Below are positions 1-12,000 of a stretch of DNA of 64,000 nucleotides, in pieces. Source of the DNA: Nilaparvata lugens (lineage: Eukaryota; Arthropoda; Insecta; Hemiptera; Delphacidae); the NCBI RefSeq assembly GCF_014356525.2, contig NC_052511.1, positions 16,415,942 to 16,479,941 of the forward strand, given 5' to 3'. The notes below the pieces were generated by a model, which saw nothing but the letters and a program-made list of their open reading frames with translations, made no database searches and was not told the DNA's origin. Both the position numbers and the translations under genes were made by a program. Numbering within the stretch: the first letter of the stretch is position 1; every line of letters starts with the position of its first letter.

Positions 1-700
1 TTAATATGCATGAGCTGCGGTTATGCCTGGGATTTAGCCATGCAAATGTGAGATTAGGACATGAATCTATCTCTGAGTCTGAATTACCGCTGTCACTGTT
101 ATGTTAACTACAGCACAAGGCCCGTGAGTGTTTCAAATTTGAAATTTGTAAGTATAATTATTGTTTGCTCTATGAACAGTTTTGGTAACCGTATTCTTTA
201 CATTGTATTATACCGTATAACAATTGAATATTCTATTCGATTATGTCCAGAGAAAATGATGATGATGATGATGTGATGATTATGATTCAACTTTGAGGGG
301 ATTGAATTAGTATCAATCTTGAGACATGTTACAAATAATTCCTTATTGAGAGTTTCATAAGGTTTGTGAATTTTTAGCACGTTAAAACTGTATCCATCGG
401 ATATCCATTTAATACCCATCAACTAAAAAAGCAAACCAATATCATAGAATACTCCTTTATACCTATAGACTGGCCATTTAATACTTCTCAAAAACTTACC
501 TTGGACTTAATCATTCATTGTCTGCTATGTTTTTGTTCCACAAAGATTTGTGCTCAATTGAGGACGTTCTCAAGAATCGTTTATCAATAAGGTTTTCAAG
601 ACAAAATTTTAAATTCACCCATACATTCATATATAACAAATTCTGCTACTCATTCTCGAGAAACTTTTACAACTTTTTCTCGTCTAGCCAGCCGTGCATT
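1..700. other. AT-rich intergenic DNA
   Basis: I see no supported gene here. A short ATG/GATG microsatellite lies at about 256-274. The small open frames are short, overlap on both strands and have no recognisable domain. Confidence 0.5.
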
Positions 701-709
701 CGTCTCTTC

Positions 710-1300
710 TAGCCTGACAGAAATTGCAATAAAGTGTCAGAGTGGCAGAGTTTTCTGATAGCAGCGAAAGTTGACTGTCGAGAATCTCTGTCTAAAAGTC
801 TGGCCAACTTTCTCAGCACAAAGTGGCGGCAAGTTGGAGTTTCAGTTGCAGATAAGGGAGGGGTCAGGGGGGTTAGGACTTGCAAGCCGGCAGGCACCCA
901 GACCTGATGCTGCTCCAGAATGTAAATAACATATGCAAGCGGTATCTTGGAGTCGGGGGAGTGTTTTGCAAGAGGCTTCCTAAGCATCTGGCATCAAGTT
1001 GAGGAACTTCAACTTGGCGTAGTCACGTTCCCCCACTTTAAATCCTCCCATGCTTCAGAGCGCCACCTGCGAGCTCCTTGCCCTTTCAAGAGTACCCCCT
1101 CCGACCTCACATTCAATGGAGTACTAATTTTTCCTACCCCATTCTACCAACCCTTTTTCTTTTCTTTCCACCCTCAGTCTCTTTTTAGTTATTCAGCTGA
1201 GAGAGACGATATAAAAATGGTAATGCAGGCAGGCAGCCAACCACAGGTGGAAGCAGGAAGCTCCTCTCAAAGATTCAGACCAGTTTTATTCGACTAGCGC
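710..1300. other. GC-elevated unassigned segment
   Basis: This stretch is clearly richer in G and C than its surroundings and keeps frames open on both strands (947-1297 plus, 709-987 minus), but neither resembles a known family. A TATAAAA lies at about 1211-1217 on the plus strand. It could be a cis-regulatory element or a non-coding exon downstream of zen; the sequence alone does not decide. Confidence 0.25.
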
Positions 1301-2800
1301 TTTTTGCCCCAAATTTTCTTCCCCGAATACGTGGATGGAATTTGAAATGTGCAGGTTGCAAACTTTTGCTTGAAATTAATTTTTTCTAATGTTTTCAGAT
1401 ATTGTTTTTCTTCAACAAAGCTGAAGCTGTTTAAAAACGGTTAGTCGAGAGTTGAGTTTAACTCTCTTTCTTCATATCGTATATGTTAAAGTTATATAAT
1501 ACATATTCTCTATATCGTATATACACACTTTACATCTCACTATACTATATTTCAACTGTATATCATGCTTTATAAATGTATCACATTACTCAACTTTTGA
1601 AACCAGAATGATCGAGTCGTGTATATCATTCTTCTATTCAACTTTTATTCAAATTAAATACATAATTAATTTACATAGTTCTATGTTATATTATTGTGAA
1701 GGCTTCTTCTATGTTATTTGCTTTCCACTGAATTCTCATTGACTCGATTTTTACCGAATTTGAAAACTCTTGACCATAGTCATTTGAATTCAATTGCTCA
1801 GTCATAAATTTTTAATTGTATTGATTCAAAAGCGCATTCTCAAGGTGATTTTATAATTTGACAAGTCTCCTGATGAGGAAGAATTTGGTTAGAGACTCTC
1901 TATAGTATAAATTTCTTGATTAATCTTGTATTATATTGTGAAGTGGGGTGAGGTAAAAAGTATATTAGTTTTGTATTCAAGTTTTGTTCCAATATGGAAC
2001 GTGAGAATCTTTATCACGTTTGACTGGTTTTTGATATGATGTACCTAGGTGTTATTGAATCAATTTTTTATCTAATCTAACTTATAACTGAAACTATGGT
2101 TTTATTTTGAAACAGTCTGTATTCGAGATAATACGATTAAAAGTATAATAATCCCAGTATTATAACCACAGTCAGACTATGGAGGTATCATTCATATGTA
2201 TTCATAATAAATAAACAGAATGATGCAAACCATCTTCAGTTCTGAATTGATATTACTGAAAAAAGTGTAATGATGCTGAGAATGCACATTTTAAGACTTC
2301 CAACATCGGCAGATTCCAATACTCTAATATTTAAGATTTAAATTTTCCTACTCTATTTTTGCGTCTATTTCTCCTGCTCTCATAATCTGTTCCATAACAC
2401 TCTGTATAGAAACACCTTGAGAAAATGTCCAGCTTCGTCGTCCAAATCTTGTTTGATCAAATAATTTTCACCGTGTCTTTTTTCCAGCGTAGGGATAAGA
2501 ATCTGTCTGGAACTATTTTTGTCTGGCTGAAAATATTTTATTATGTCTGGAAGAACAAAAGCAGTCGCAGACCAACGAATCCGGTCATGTTACTGATTTT
2601 ATCTAATATGAAACATTTGTCTCGATTGATATTCACCTGTTATGTCACATCCTTGTTCATCCTTGCACTGTACGGTCACGTCTTCAATAATAATGACAAA
2701 ATTTAAACATGGATTGCGATGAACAAGTTCGCTGGAAACTTCCATCATTATATATTTACAACAACTGTGCAAATAGAGATGAGTAGAATAATCATGGATG
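1300..2800. other. AT-rich intergenic DNA
   Basis: No gene, RNA or clear repeat was recognised. The frames at 2425-2706 (plus) and 2599-2829 (minus) are opposite-strand shadows with low-complexity AT codons. Confidence 0.5.
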
Positions 2801-2802
2801 GG

Positions 2803-3013
2803 AAAGACTGAGAAATTGTCAAAAACCAAAGATTTATTGATACTTAGAAAGACCGGTTTCGGTTATTACACCATGGTCAATCTCTGATAAACTCTGTTTA
2901 TCAATCTCTGTTTATATTCTCTGTTTATCAGAGATTGACAATGGTGTAATAACCGAAACCGGTCTTTCTAAGTATCAATAAATCTGTGTTTTTTGACAAT
3001 TTCTTAGTCTTTT
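2803..3013. repeat. Palindromic repeat, two inverted hammerhead-like units
   Basis: Two arms of roughly 90 bp face each other around a short spacer at 2892-2920. The left arm (2803-2892) and the right arm (2922-3013) are near-perfect reverse complements. Each arm, read outward from the centre, contains GATTGAC, then ATGGTGTAATAACC, then GAAACCGGTC. This resembles a hammerhead core: UUGACAA in the plus-strand arm and UUGACCA in the minus-strand arm, stem II GGU/ACC, GAA, and the self-complementary stem III ACCGGU followed by C. The flanking AGAGA and UUUCU can pair as stem I. There is no coding capacity, so it is either a MITE or the remnant of a head-to-head dimer of a ribozyme-bearing retroelement. 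Confidence 0.7.
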
Positions 3014-3439
3014 TCATTCAATATGAATAATTACCACAATATCAACTTCTCAACTACACAAACAGTGAAAGTAGAATAATCAATGTCATAGTTTGGATAA
3101 AAACCTTAAATGCAATGACTGTCTATCAATGAGTGTTATCCTCATTTTATTGTATCCATCAAAATGAATGAATAAGTTCTAAATTTCGAGTTTGTCATTT
3201 TGGTCTCAAAATTTAATAGTTTTTCAAAGTTTGGACTTTTTCAATTGCTTGTAATTGATTTGATTAATTTTAGAAGTATTTTATTGAAAAAATCAATTGG
3301 AAAATGTTTTCCTTGTTTTAGATTGTAGAGTGTTAAGATTGTAGTCTTGTTTTAGATTGTATTGAACGGAGTGTGTACGGTAATTGGAAATGTAAAAGTG
3401 ACAGGCTAACCTAGCTACACTTGGACTGTTGTGTAAATT

Positions 3440-3535
3440 GGAATTGGAACTATTTTAGGCTCAAGCCTGTGATTTCTAAATTTAAAAAAATCTGTATTTC
3501 TGAAAAATTTAATGGATAAATAAATTAATTATTGT
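3440..3535 (+). repeat. LINE-like 3' tail remnant
   Basis: A small hairpin AGGCTCAAGCCT (about 3456-3467) is followed by an A-rich end with ATAAATAAAT. The same arrangement occurs at the 3' end of the LINE at 50.9 kb and in several other short remnants in the window. No coding part remains. Confidence 0.4.
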
Positions 3536-3859
3536 TGAACATTGATGGATTATCAGGAGAGTTCGGAAGTGATTTATGCAAAATATTCATAAAACCAAAA
3601 CAGATTCACATGTTAACAATTAATTTATTCAATTAAAGATACTATGAACATCATAATTTCATGAGCAATAGGAATGTGAAAATAAGATCTATTGATTTCG
3701 AAAATACTATGTTTTCTGTTCAGAAATGCTACTATAATATGTTATAAATTAATTCAAATTCCAATAGGATGGCTGATATTTGTATATAAAATCAGATTTT
3801 TCACACTGTATTCAGTTCAATGGAATCGTAATACTCACAATAAACTATTTAAATAATAA

Positions 3860-4340
3860 AATACAAAAATAACATTTGCATATGAGAATGGTTGAAGATG
3901 TTTCTACATTTATATCTGCAAAAGCAGATTTTTCAGAAGAAAAATAAAGTAAATAATATACTATAGCCTATAGGCTATAATATTAATAGTCAACACAATA
4001 TTTACAGTAAAATTGTTGAACAACGAGACACATAAATAACATTTGTATGTAAAACTGGTTGAAAGTATTTTTTTATACAAAAGCAGATTTTCCAGATGAA
4101 AAATAAAGTCAATTTGATACTATATCCTACATAATTAAAATTCAACGCAATATGTACAGAAAAATTGTTGAACAACAAAATACATTAATAATATTTGTAT
4201 GTAAAACTGGTTAAAAATGTTTTTTTTATGCAAAAGCAGAGTTTTCAAATGTTTTTTATAGCATGGAATATGCTCATATAACGTTTATAAATGTTTCTGT
4301 TCCTAGTTTATCTCTGCAAAAGCAGAATTTTAAGACGGAA
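3860..4340. repeat. Degenerate tandem repeat 3' of zen
   Basis: Four diverged units share GCAAAAGCAGA or a close variant at about 3917, 4076, 4231 and 4315. The first three also share an upstream block like AACATTTGTATGTAAAACTG and a downstream AAAAATAAAGT or similar. Unit length is about 150 bp, the last being shorter. The array lies 0.9-1.4 kb beyond the zen stop codon and has no coding capacity. Confidence 0.6.
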
Positions 4341-4349
4341 AAAAGAATC

Positions 4350-5180
4350 ACAATCTGGGAAAATCCCCAAAATTGTGTAAAAATATTAATAACAAGCTCT
4401 GGTAATAAAAATAAAAACTAGAACACATTAGAGACTAAATTAGGTAAACATAATGAGAACATATAAAATTGCCTATCACTTGGATAGCAATCATCAAAAT
4501 ATGATGGCAAGGCCTACATTGAATAAACTGCAACAAATAACTTAATAATGCTTATCTAACTATACACAGAAATCAGACTCAACAGGGTTTAAATTATAAA
4601 CTAAACATATCAAAATAATCCAATTACAGATAAATGATTTATATGAATAATACATTTTCAACTATTCATCAACATATTATCAAACTATTCTAACAATAAT
4701 AAAACAAAATATTCCATAAAAGTATGTCAAGCTCGCTCGTGTTCTTTTGAAATAAACAGTGTTTCACTCGAATTCCTACTCCCCTCATTCAATATGGCGT
4801 ATTTTTATCCACATAAAGTGTATTTTTTCTGAGAGAAACTCTACGAATAGTGTACTATAAACTAGATAATTCATAATAAATTTCAAACATATTAACTACC
4901 AGTTTTGTGGTGAAGATGAATTCATTAGTACCGGCATACCACTCCAAAATTGCCATTTGAAAACATGAAAAAACAAAAAAAATTAAATAGAGGTATTTGA
5001 TAATGAATTTCACAAGTGGAGTAGATAACTATCTAAACTGGTATTCAATTTGAAAAACGTTTAGCCCCAAATAAGTAATATCAATAGCTAATTGTCAATA
5101 TCATTCTATTACACTTTTCCCACAGTAACGTATTTCAAACACAAATTAGTATCAATTCCTAGCTTTTTCAACTTTCTCTA
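4350..5180. other. AT-rich zen 3' flank
   Basis: Nothing coding was recognised. Part of it may be zen 3' UTR if the polyadenylation signal at 5186..5181 is not the one used. Confidence 0.4.
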
Positions 5181-5186
5181 TTTATT
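5181..5186 (-). terminator. zen: Candidate zen polyadenylation signal
   Basis: AATAAA on the minus strand (TTTATT on the plus), about 53 bp past the zen stop codon. It is the first canonical signal after the stop. In AT-rich DNA such hexamers are common, so use is not proven. Confidence 0.35.
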
Positions 5187-5238
5187 ACACTTTTCCCCAG
5201 ACTTCAACATTTCAACCACACATTGAAGTCAACAGATG

Positions 5239-6161
5239 TCATAGCTCAGTCAAACTTTTTGTATTATCACTGTTTTCATTCTCTAGAACTTGTCCGTAAT
5301 TATTGACAAATCCAGTGTTCTCGTTTGTCCAAAAACTGTTTTCTTGCATTTGATGAACGTCATCAAAGTTTGACAGCTCCATCTTGACATAGTCACTTCT
5401 GGCAGGCAAACTCTGAAAATTCTGATTCTGTAGATGAGGTTGCATTTGTTCATGGAACGCGGGATCATCTCGACCTGGCACTGAAGTTCTCCTCTGAGGG
5501 TCACCATAGGTGAGATGAGGTTGAGGTTGAGATTTCCAGGACCCTGCTGCAACATCCAGAGCTGGAGTTGACAGAGAGAGATGCTGGAAATGGTTGATGT
5601 TGGTGAAATATGTTTGGTGAGTATCATATCCCTCATTTCCATAATTGTACAAAGTTGTCGGTAATGTGGGGTCCTCATAGACATTGGGGCTCCTGAATAA
5701 CTGTTGATCATGATATGATTCATCCATGGTTACACTCTGGTAGTTTCTGGCGCTCATCCCTCTAGTTACTGGATCAATGAGAGATGGATAACTCTGAGAA
5801 GGTCTGGTAAGATAATCCTGATTACCTTGGTAGTTTTGTTGGTAGAACTGGTACGATTGTTGCTGAAACTGTTGTTGATGGGACATCTTCTGATCTTGTC
5901 TCCAGTTTAGGCATGCTTGTGATGTGTCGTACTGTTGATGATCCATGGTATGCTTTTGGTCCATCATGGACTCCTCCACTTTGCTGTCTGCTGGCATCAT
6001 CTCACCCTGGAACGGTTGATGGTGGATGACAGCTGACGGCTCTGCCTCCTGCTGACATGGTTGGCTGGGTGAAGGTGTAGCGGATGACAGCGGTGGACTC
6101 AAACCTCCTACTGAGCTCGGCGTTTTCTCACCCATTCCTGATGACGATATTTCTTGGAGAC
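5239..6161 (-). CDS. zen: zen exon 3 (C-terminal region and stop)
   Basis: The acceptor TTTTCCACAG is followed at 6161 by GTCTCCAAG, which continues the phase-1 junction as GLQEISSSG and then MGEKTPSS. The exon codes residues 261-567. A Pro/Ser-rich stretch lies at about 274-296 and a Gln/Tyr-rich stretch at about 349-376, followed by a Tyr/Asn/His-rich tail ending KSLTEL. Such composition is common in transactivation regions of homeodomain proteins; no further folded domain is recognised. A second open frame over 5283-5723 on the same strand is a shadow of this compositionally biased exon. Confidence 0.9.
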
Positions 6162-8978
6162 CTGTGGAAAATTGAGAAATTTAGTACTAGATTCCACTGT
6201 TATAGAAATCCAAATGAATTGTTAATCCAAGATTATTAATAATCTTCACACTCATGGTTCTTATAGATGAAATATTAATTCAATCAACTTCATCTAATTA
6301 GAGTATCATTAATATAATACTTCTAATGAATAATAGCTCTAAATTTCGAGTAGAAATCTTTCTCAGTTCATTTTTATGAACCAATAATTATCAGTAAGAT
6401 GATTATTCTATCAGAATCTCACTTAGCTTATTGAACTAATAAGTTTAGTCGATGGGAGATTTTTATACAATTCAAATACATTCATCATTTTTAATTGGTG
6501 CTGGTTTGAGATTTTCCCAAGTGCAAGGTTTTCATTGACGTTTGAAAGAATGATTCCATAGAACAATTATTTTATTTTTTACTGTGGATAATGCCTCCCG
6601 CAATAAAATGATGTAGTAATGCAATGAGTGTCTGAGTGATTGCAAATCGGATTCTCCCTCACTATCAAGTTTTTCGTAGTCATATTGTTGTCATACATAC
6701 GAGAAATTTCACAAGGTAGGCTATTGCTCAATCAATTTGAAAATCCTAATCAAATTGGAATGAATAAAATATTTTTTCATACTTAAGACTATTCAAGTAT
6801 ATGTATGAGTAATTATGCTTATTTAATTATATTTTTAATGATATGTAATATTATAAAGAGTTTGTAATATGTTTTGAATATTCTAATTGGCAATAAATGA
6901 AATTTAAATTGAAATTGAAATTCTAAAAGAATGAGTCCTTCTAAACCATACTTTCTATAAATCAAACTCCTTCTATTGATTCGGAGGTGAATGAAAAAGC
7001 ATGTGTAGACCGAACTCAATGAATAGACTCAGAGAGCCTCCCCCCAAACATGTCAGTAGCAATCACAGTACACTGACAACAGAATAGAAAAAAACTGATA
7101 AGTTGGTATCCAAAGCTGACACAAGTGTCTTGTTCATATTTGAAAGGCTTGATGGATTAGAGCAGAGATTAGAAAACTTTTGTTTCACAGACTGTCTACT
7201 TCTAACCTCGATATTTCTCAGACATATTTCTTAAAATATGAAGGGAGAAAGTTTGAAAATAATCTTATACTGATTCTAGGAACTCTAAGACAGAGAACTA
7301 TCATTATTCGATATGATAAAAGTTTTTCACACGCTTGCATGTGAATGTTTCAAAAGAAGAGCTACTATATTGAGAGTAGAATAGGGTTAACGTCTTTGAG
7401 AATAGTAGTTTGTAGTTACTAATCTGATTTTTAGTTGATATTTAAATAATCTATTTCAAAAGCTATATACTTCTGAATCTACTCACCCACAAGTCCTTTG
7501 ACTTTCTGATCCTTCTTGTACTTCATCCTGCGATTTTGGAACCAAATTTTGATTTGTCTCTCAGACAAGTTGAGCAGAGATGCCATCTCGATTCTCCTTG
7601 GTCGACACAGATAACGGTTGAAATGGAACTCTTTTTCCAGCTCCACTAGTTGTGAGTTCGTGTAGGCTGTCCTTGTTCTCTTTGAGTCAGATGATTTGAC
7701 GCTTTTCCCACAGTTATCTGCAATGAAACATCGATTATTATTATCAAGAAAAATGAATATTTTGTTCAAAATAGTTTCATATATTTATATCCTCATGACA
7801 ACGATTTCAATAAAATAATTTTGTACACTTCACTTGTGAGATAGTAGATGGAATGGAATCACTTCCTAATAGAAGGTATTTTATGGACTATCAGTGTATC
7901 CGAACAAAAAGTCGCTGATTTATTTTAATTCGAAACAAGTATTGTGATGATGATGTCGGAAATTAAAATAAACCCATTTGCAGAAATACCATCATTATTA
8001 GGCCTATACGTATTTTGAAAACACAAATTGAAATTGTCAACCACTTTATTCAAATAAAAATTTGAATTGGTTGATAATTTTAATTTGTGTTTTCATTATG
8101 GGAAAGTACCATATCACACATCACAACTGTAATATATATACGTATATTTGTTGTGAATCCAAAATAGTAGGCTATACAACCTATACAATCACTTAATTGA
8201 TAGTAGATTTCCTCTTCAATGAATCTCTGCAAATGAAAATTTTGCTATTTCATGCAACCACTTTTCATCGTTTAACAACTTTAAGCTTCTGTTGAGATAG
8301 TTTGCACTTGTTGAATAATTATGAAAAAGCTTGTGTTTCAGGATATGCTATTATTTCAAATTTTGGTTTGTTTTTTGCTTTTGAAATGTGCCCCTAATTG
8401 GAGAATGAAGTTCAATCACTCATTGAATATTCAAAAATGTATTATTGTTTGATGGAATTGATTATTTTAGCTATAACGCTAAAATTCCTATAAAACGAAA
8501 ATAACTAGTTGAATATGCAGGAAAGTGTTCAATTTTTATACTTGAAGTACTCTCAACACCGATTTAGAGCTCATATGATGCCTATCATCTCCTTCAAAAT
8601 TGAATTCCGCCCTTGCACAAGCGGAATCAGAAACTGTTAACCGCATAGATTTGGCGAATAAAAGTGAAAATAATAACGTATTCCGAGTCATTCCGTTGAA
8701 GAATGTAAACAAACGGGTTAGAGTCTGAGAGTAGGCTGTAGGCTATATAATACTTTTTATATTCCGTTGATACGCGATTGATAAAATAAACATAAAAGGG
8801 CGAAATAAAGAATAGGGGATGAATAAAAAAGGGTGGTTTCCCGATTTAGTGTGAGGTGGAGGTGGATTTATGGAGAAGATATATGATGGGGACATTTTAT
8901 GGGAGACAGTTCGAGATGTGGCATCTCTGCGTCTTCGACAACCTCTCTTACCTTATATAATATATCTATTTATATTGG

Positions 8979-9053
<75 letters not shown>

Positions 9054-12000
9054 GTGGTATTTCTCGGCTCAGGAACCTGAACGAGGGAGACGAAAAAATT
9101 TAGGGAGGTTCAAGGCTCAAACGGAGAATCATGTGTGGGAGGAGAATACTTAGCTTATATGAATAAAACAGGAGCACTCCTCCACCTTCGATATAATCGG
9201 AAAATCGTGCGAGATTAGGAAATAGACTGGCAGTCATCCTTATCAATTTTCTACCTAGGTTTTTGTAGTTGGTAATGGATACTCCAGATCGAGTAAATTA
9301 TAAAATTCTGATCAATTTCAATACTATTGTAACTTGATGGTCCGTTTTTTAGATTCTGATTGTGTATTTCAATTATTCTAGATTAAAAAATAGCATTTTA
9401 TACTTTGTAGCCTTTAATACTGTAACTCACTCGATTTAAATGATACTTATTTGGAAACACATACTGTTAGTCTGATAATTATCATAGAGTGCACAAGTAT
9501 AAATTGATACTTTCAACTGAACTGATTATTTCTATCTCTGTTCATCACCCACTCTGTTCTCTGTTCTCCCTTAAAAAATATTGGAATTCCATGATTCAGC
9601 TGTTGGGAAATAAAATTCCTCTCAAATTCCGTGACATATCAAAAGATTTCAGAAAATTTTAAACTGATTAATATTAGCTTTAACATGTTTCTTGAAGGAA
9701 ATGAAATACAGTATCCGATTAGCCATATTTCTGGTCATTTTAAAGTAAAATGAAAATCTTTAGACTTGATCATTTTTGTTTTCTAGAGAAAACAGTTGAG
9801 ATAAGAATGACATTGGAAGTTTTCCTATTCGACTATTTCTGGAAGCATGTTTTTCAATTGTCCAGAGAACAGATACAACTTTCCAATAACAGGTATTGAA
9901 TTTGACTCATTGCCAAAAATGCGTAAAAATAAAGCCGGAAAATTTGAAGAAGCACGGAAATAACTAACTTGAGGCCTATGACAGAGCTACCGAAGAGAAA
10001 CATCTTGCGCTGTCGTGTATCAATCGAAAAAGAGACAGAGTGATTGGAGTATATTGTTAGGAAGTGTAAGACAGAAAGAGAACAAGCTAGTGAGAGAGAG
10101 CGAGAGAGAGTAGTGAGAGAGTGTGAGAGGAGAGTGAGGAAGAGAATGATAAAGAGAGTTGAAGGCTACCTGACAAACGTCAAACTCAAGGTCACACATC
10201 AAATTCGATGTCAGACATTCAACAGATAAATTCTTATTTTATCAGTACAGTACTATGTAGCATATAAGTCTGGTGAGGATGGATATAAGAGAACACTGTT
10301 TTTATAGCTGATAACGTGGAGCAGGTGTGGAAAGTTAATCTTGAGAAACGCTACTGAGTATTGGATTTACACGTGAACAAAAATAAAGGTCTGTTTGGAT
10401 CACAAATTACCAAAACAAGTATGACAAAAGCAAAGGTTGATTAAACTGCTTCTTACTGTTGGATAAATAATGATGGGAATAAACTTACAATAGCTGTCAA
10501 ACAGGAATTAACATTGAATGGATGTATATAATTTGATTGATTCGAAAAAGAAATAACATTCAAATAGATAACTCCTGCTATCCATTACTCTTTAGAATTT
10601 TCCAAATAAAGCATATATTAGAAACGCAGGAGTGCCCACAGCATGTTTTGATGTCACAAGTTGCGACATGAGGCTGAATTTTGGGGGGGATTTTTGGAAA
10701 AAACTAGGGAAAATGGGGGGATTTTTCAATATACAGTTTTTAAGTACCTAAATGGATACCAAATTTTAAGAATTTTGGGGGGGGGGAATTTTGCGACATG
10801 GACCATTGGGGGGATGGGAGCCCCTGTTAGAAAGGAAATATTATCACCGAAGATGGAAGGAGGATCATGTCATGGTAGGAGGAGAGAAGATCATAAAAAA
10901 GAGTATAAATGAATTTAAAAAAGGTTAAAATAACAAAAGGTCAATATTGACTACTGGTACAACTTCTTTTAAATTGGTATTGCAAATGAGATTTCGGTTC
11001 ATTAGTGATCATAGTAATTTTCTATTAAAAATAATATGAAACTATTGAACTAAATACTGTTAATCCTGATTACAAAGGGGAAATCTTTGTAATTAATCAC
11101 TAAATAAGTCTCTGTAAGACTATAACCACTAAGTTTTGCTCAATTCTAATCAATCTTTGTAATTAATCACTAAATAAGTCTCTGTAAGACTATAACCACT
11201 AAGTTTTGCTCAATTCTAATCAATCTTTGTAATTAATCATTAAATAAATTAACCACTAAGTTTTGCTCAATTCTAATCAATCTTTGTAATTAATCACTAA
11301 ATAAATTAACCACTAAGTTTTGCTCAATTCTAATCATCACTTTTAATCACTAAATTTTGAACTGTTATTAACCTTCAATTCTTATAACCTTCTAACTGTT
11401 ATCCTTCAATCCTTTGTAGCAAATTTCAAAGACAAGTCGAAATGATGCTCGATTTGACGTAAGGAATGGTAAATCCCAGCTGACCTACTCTCTACTCCTT
11501 CAGAGAATTGCGAATTGGGAATTGAATATTGGACAGGTCCAGTGTTATTGTTCTCATTGTTATGTAAACAGTGACTCATCATCACTTACCAAGTCAAGAT
11601 TTCTGTCACCTGTCATTTTACTCGATTCATTGATTATAGCCTACCGGTTATCTCTCATCTATGAATTTCTGAATTTCATCTATGAACACTTTAATTATCG
11701 AGAAAGAATTCGTAACACACTTAGCCATTGGAGATTGTATCATTTGCACATGACATTTTAATGAATTGTGAATAAATAATTGAAGTAGTTAATAAAATAA
11801 TGTGATTAATTAATTGAATAAAAAAATAGTCCAGTCCATCATGTGTGAATCTACCTTAACTGCCCAATTCAGTAATCAATATTATTCCAATCACAGGCGC
11901 ATTATGTCTACTACCACTTGCAAAATCTAGACCAATCTCCAGTAGGCCTAAGTGTTGTCATTAATGATTATAGATTCCACTTTTACTATCATTAAGTATA

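Noticed and set aside
1208..1300. Plus-strand promoter with TATAAAA
   Set aside because: A TATA-like string without a supported transcript or gene downstream on that strand.
5283..5723. 146-codon frame on the zen strand
   Set aside because: It overlaps zen exon 3 in another frame; the zen frame is supported by splice phases.
10044..10229. Arg/Glu-rich 61-codon frame
   Set aside because: It is GA-rich low-complexity sequence read as codons.
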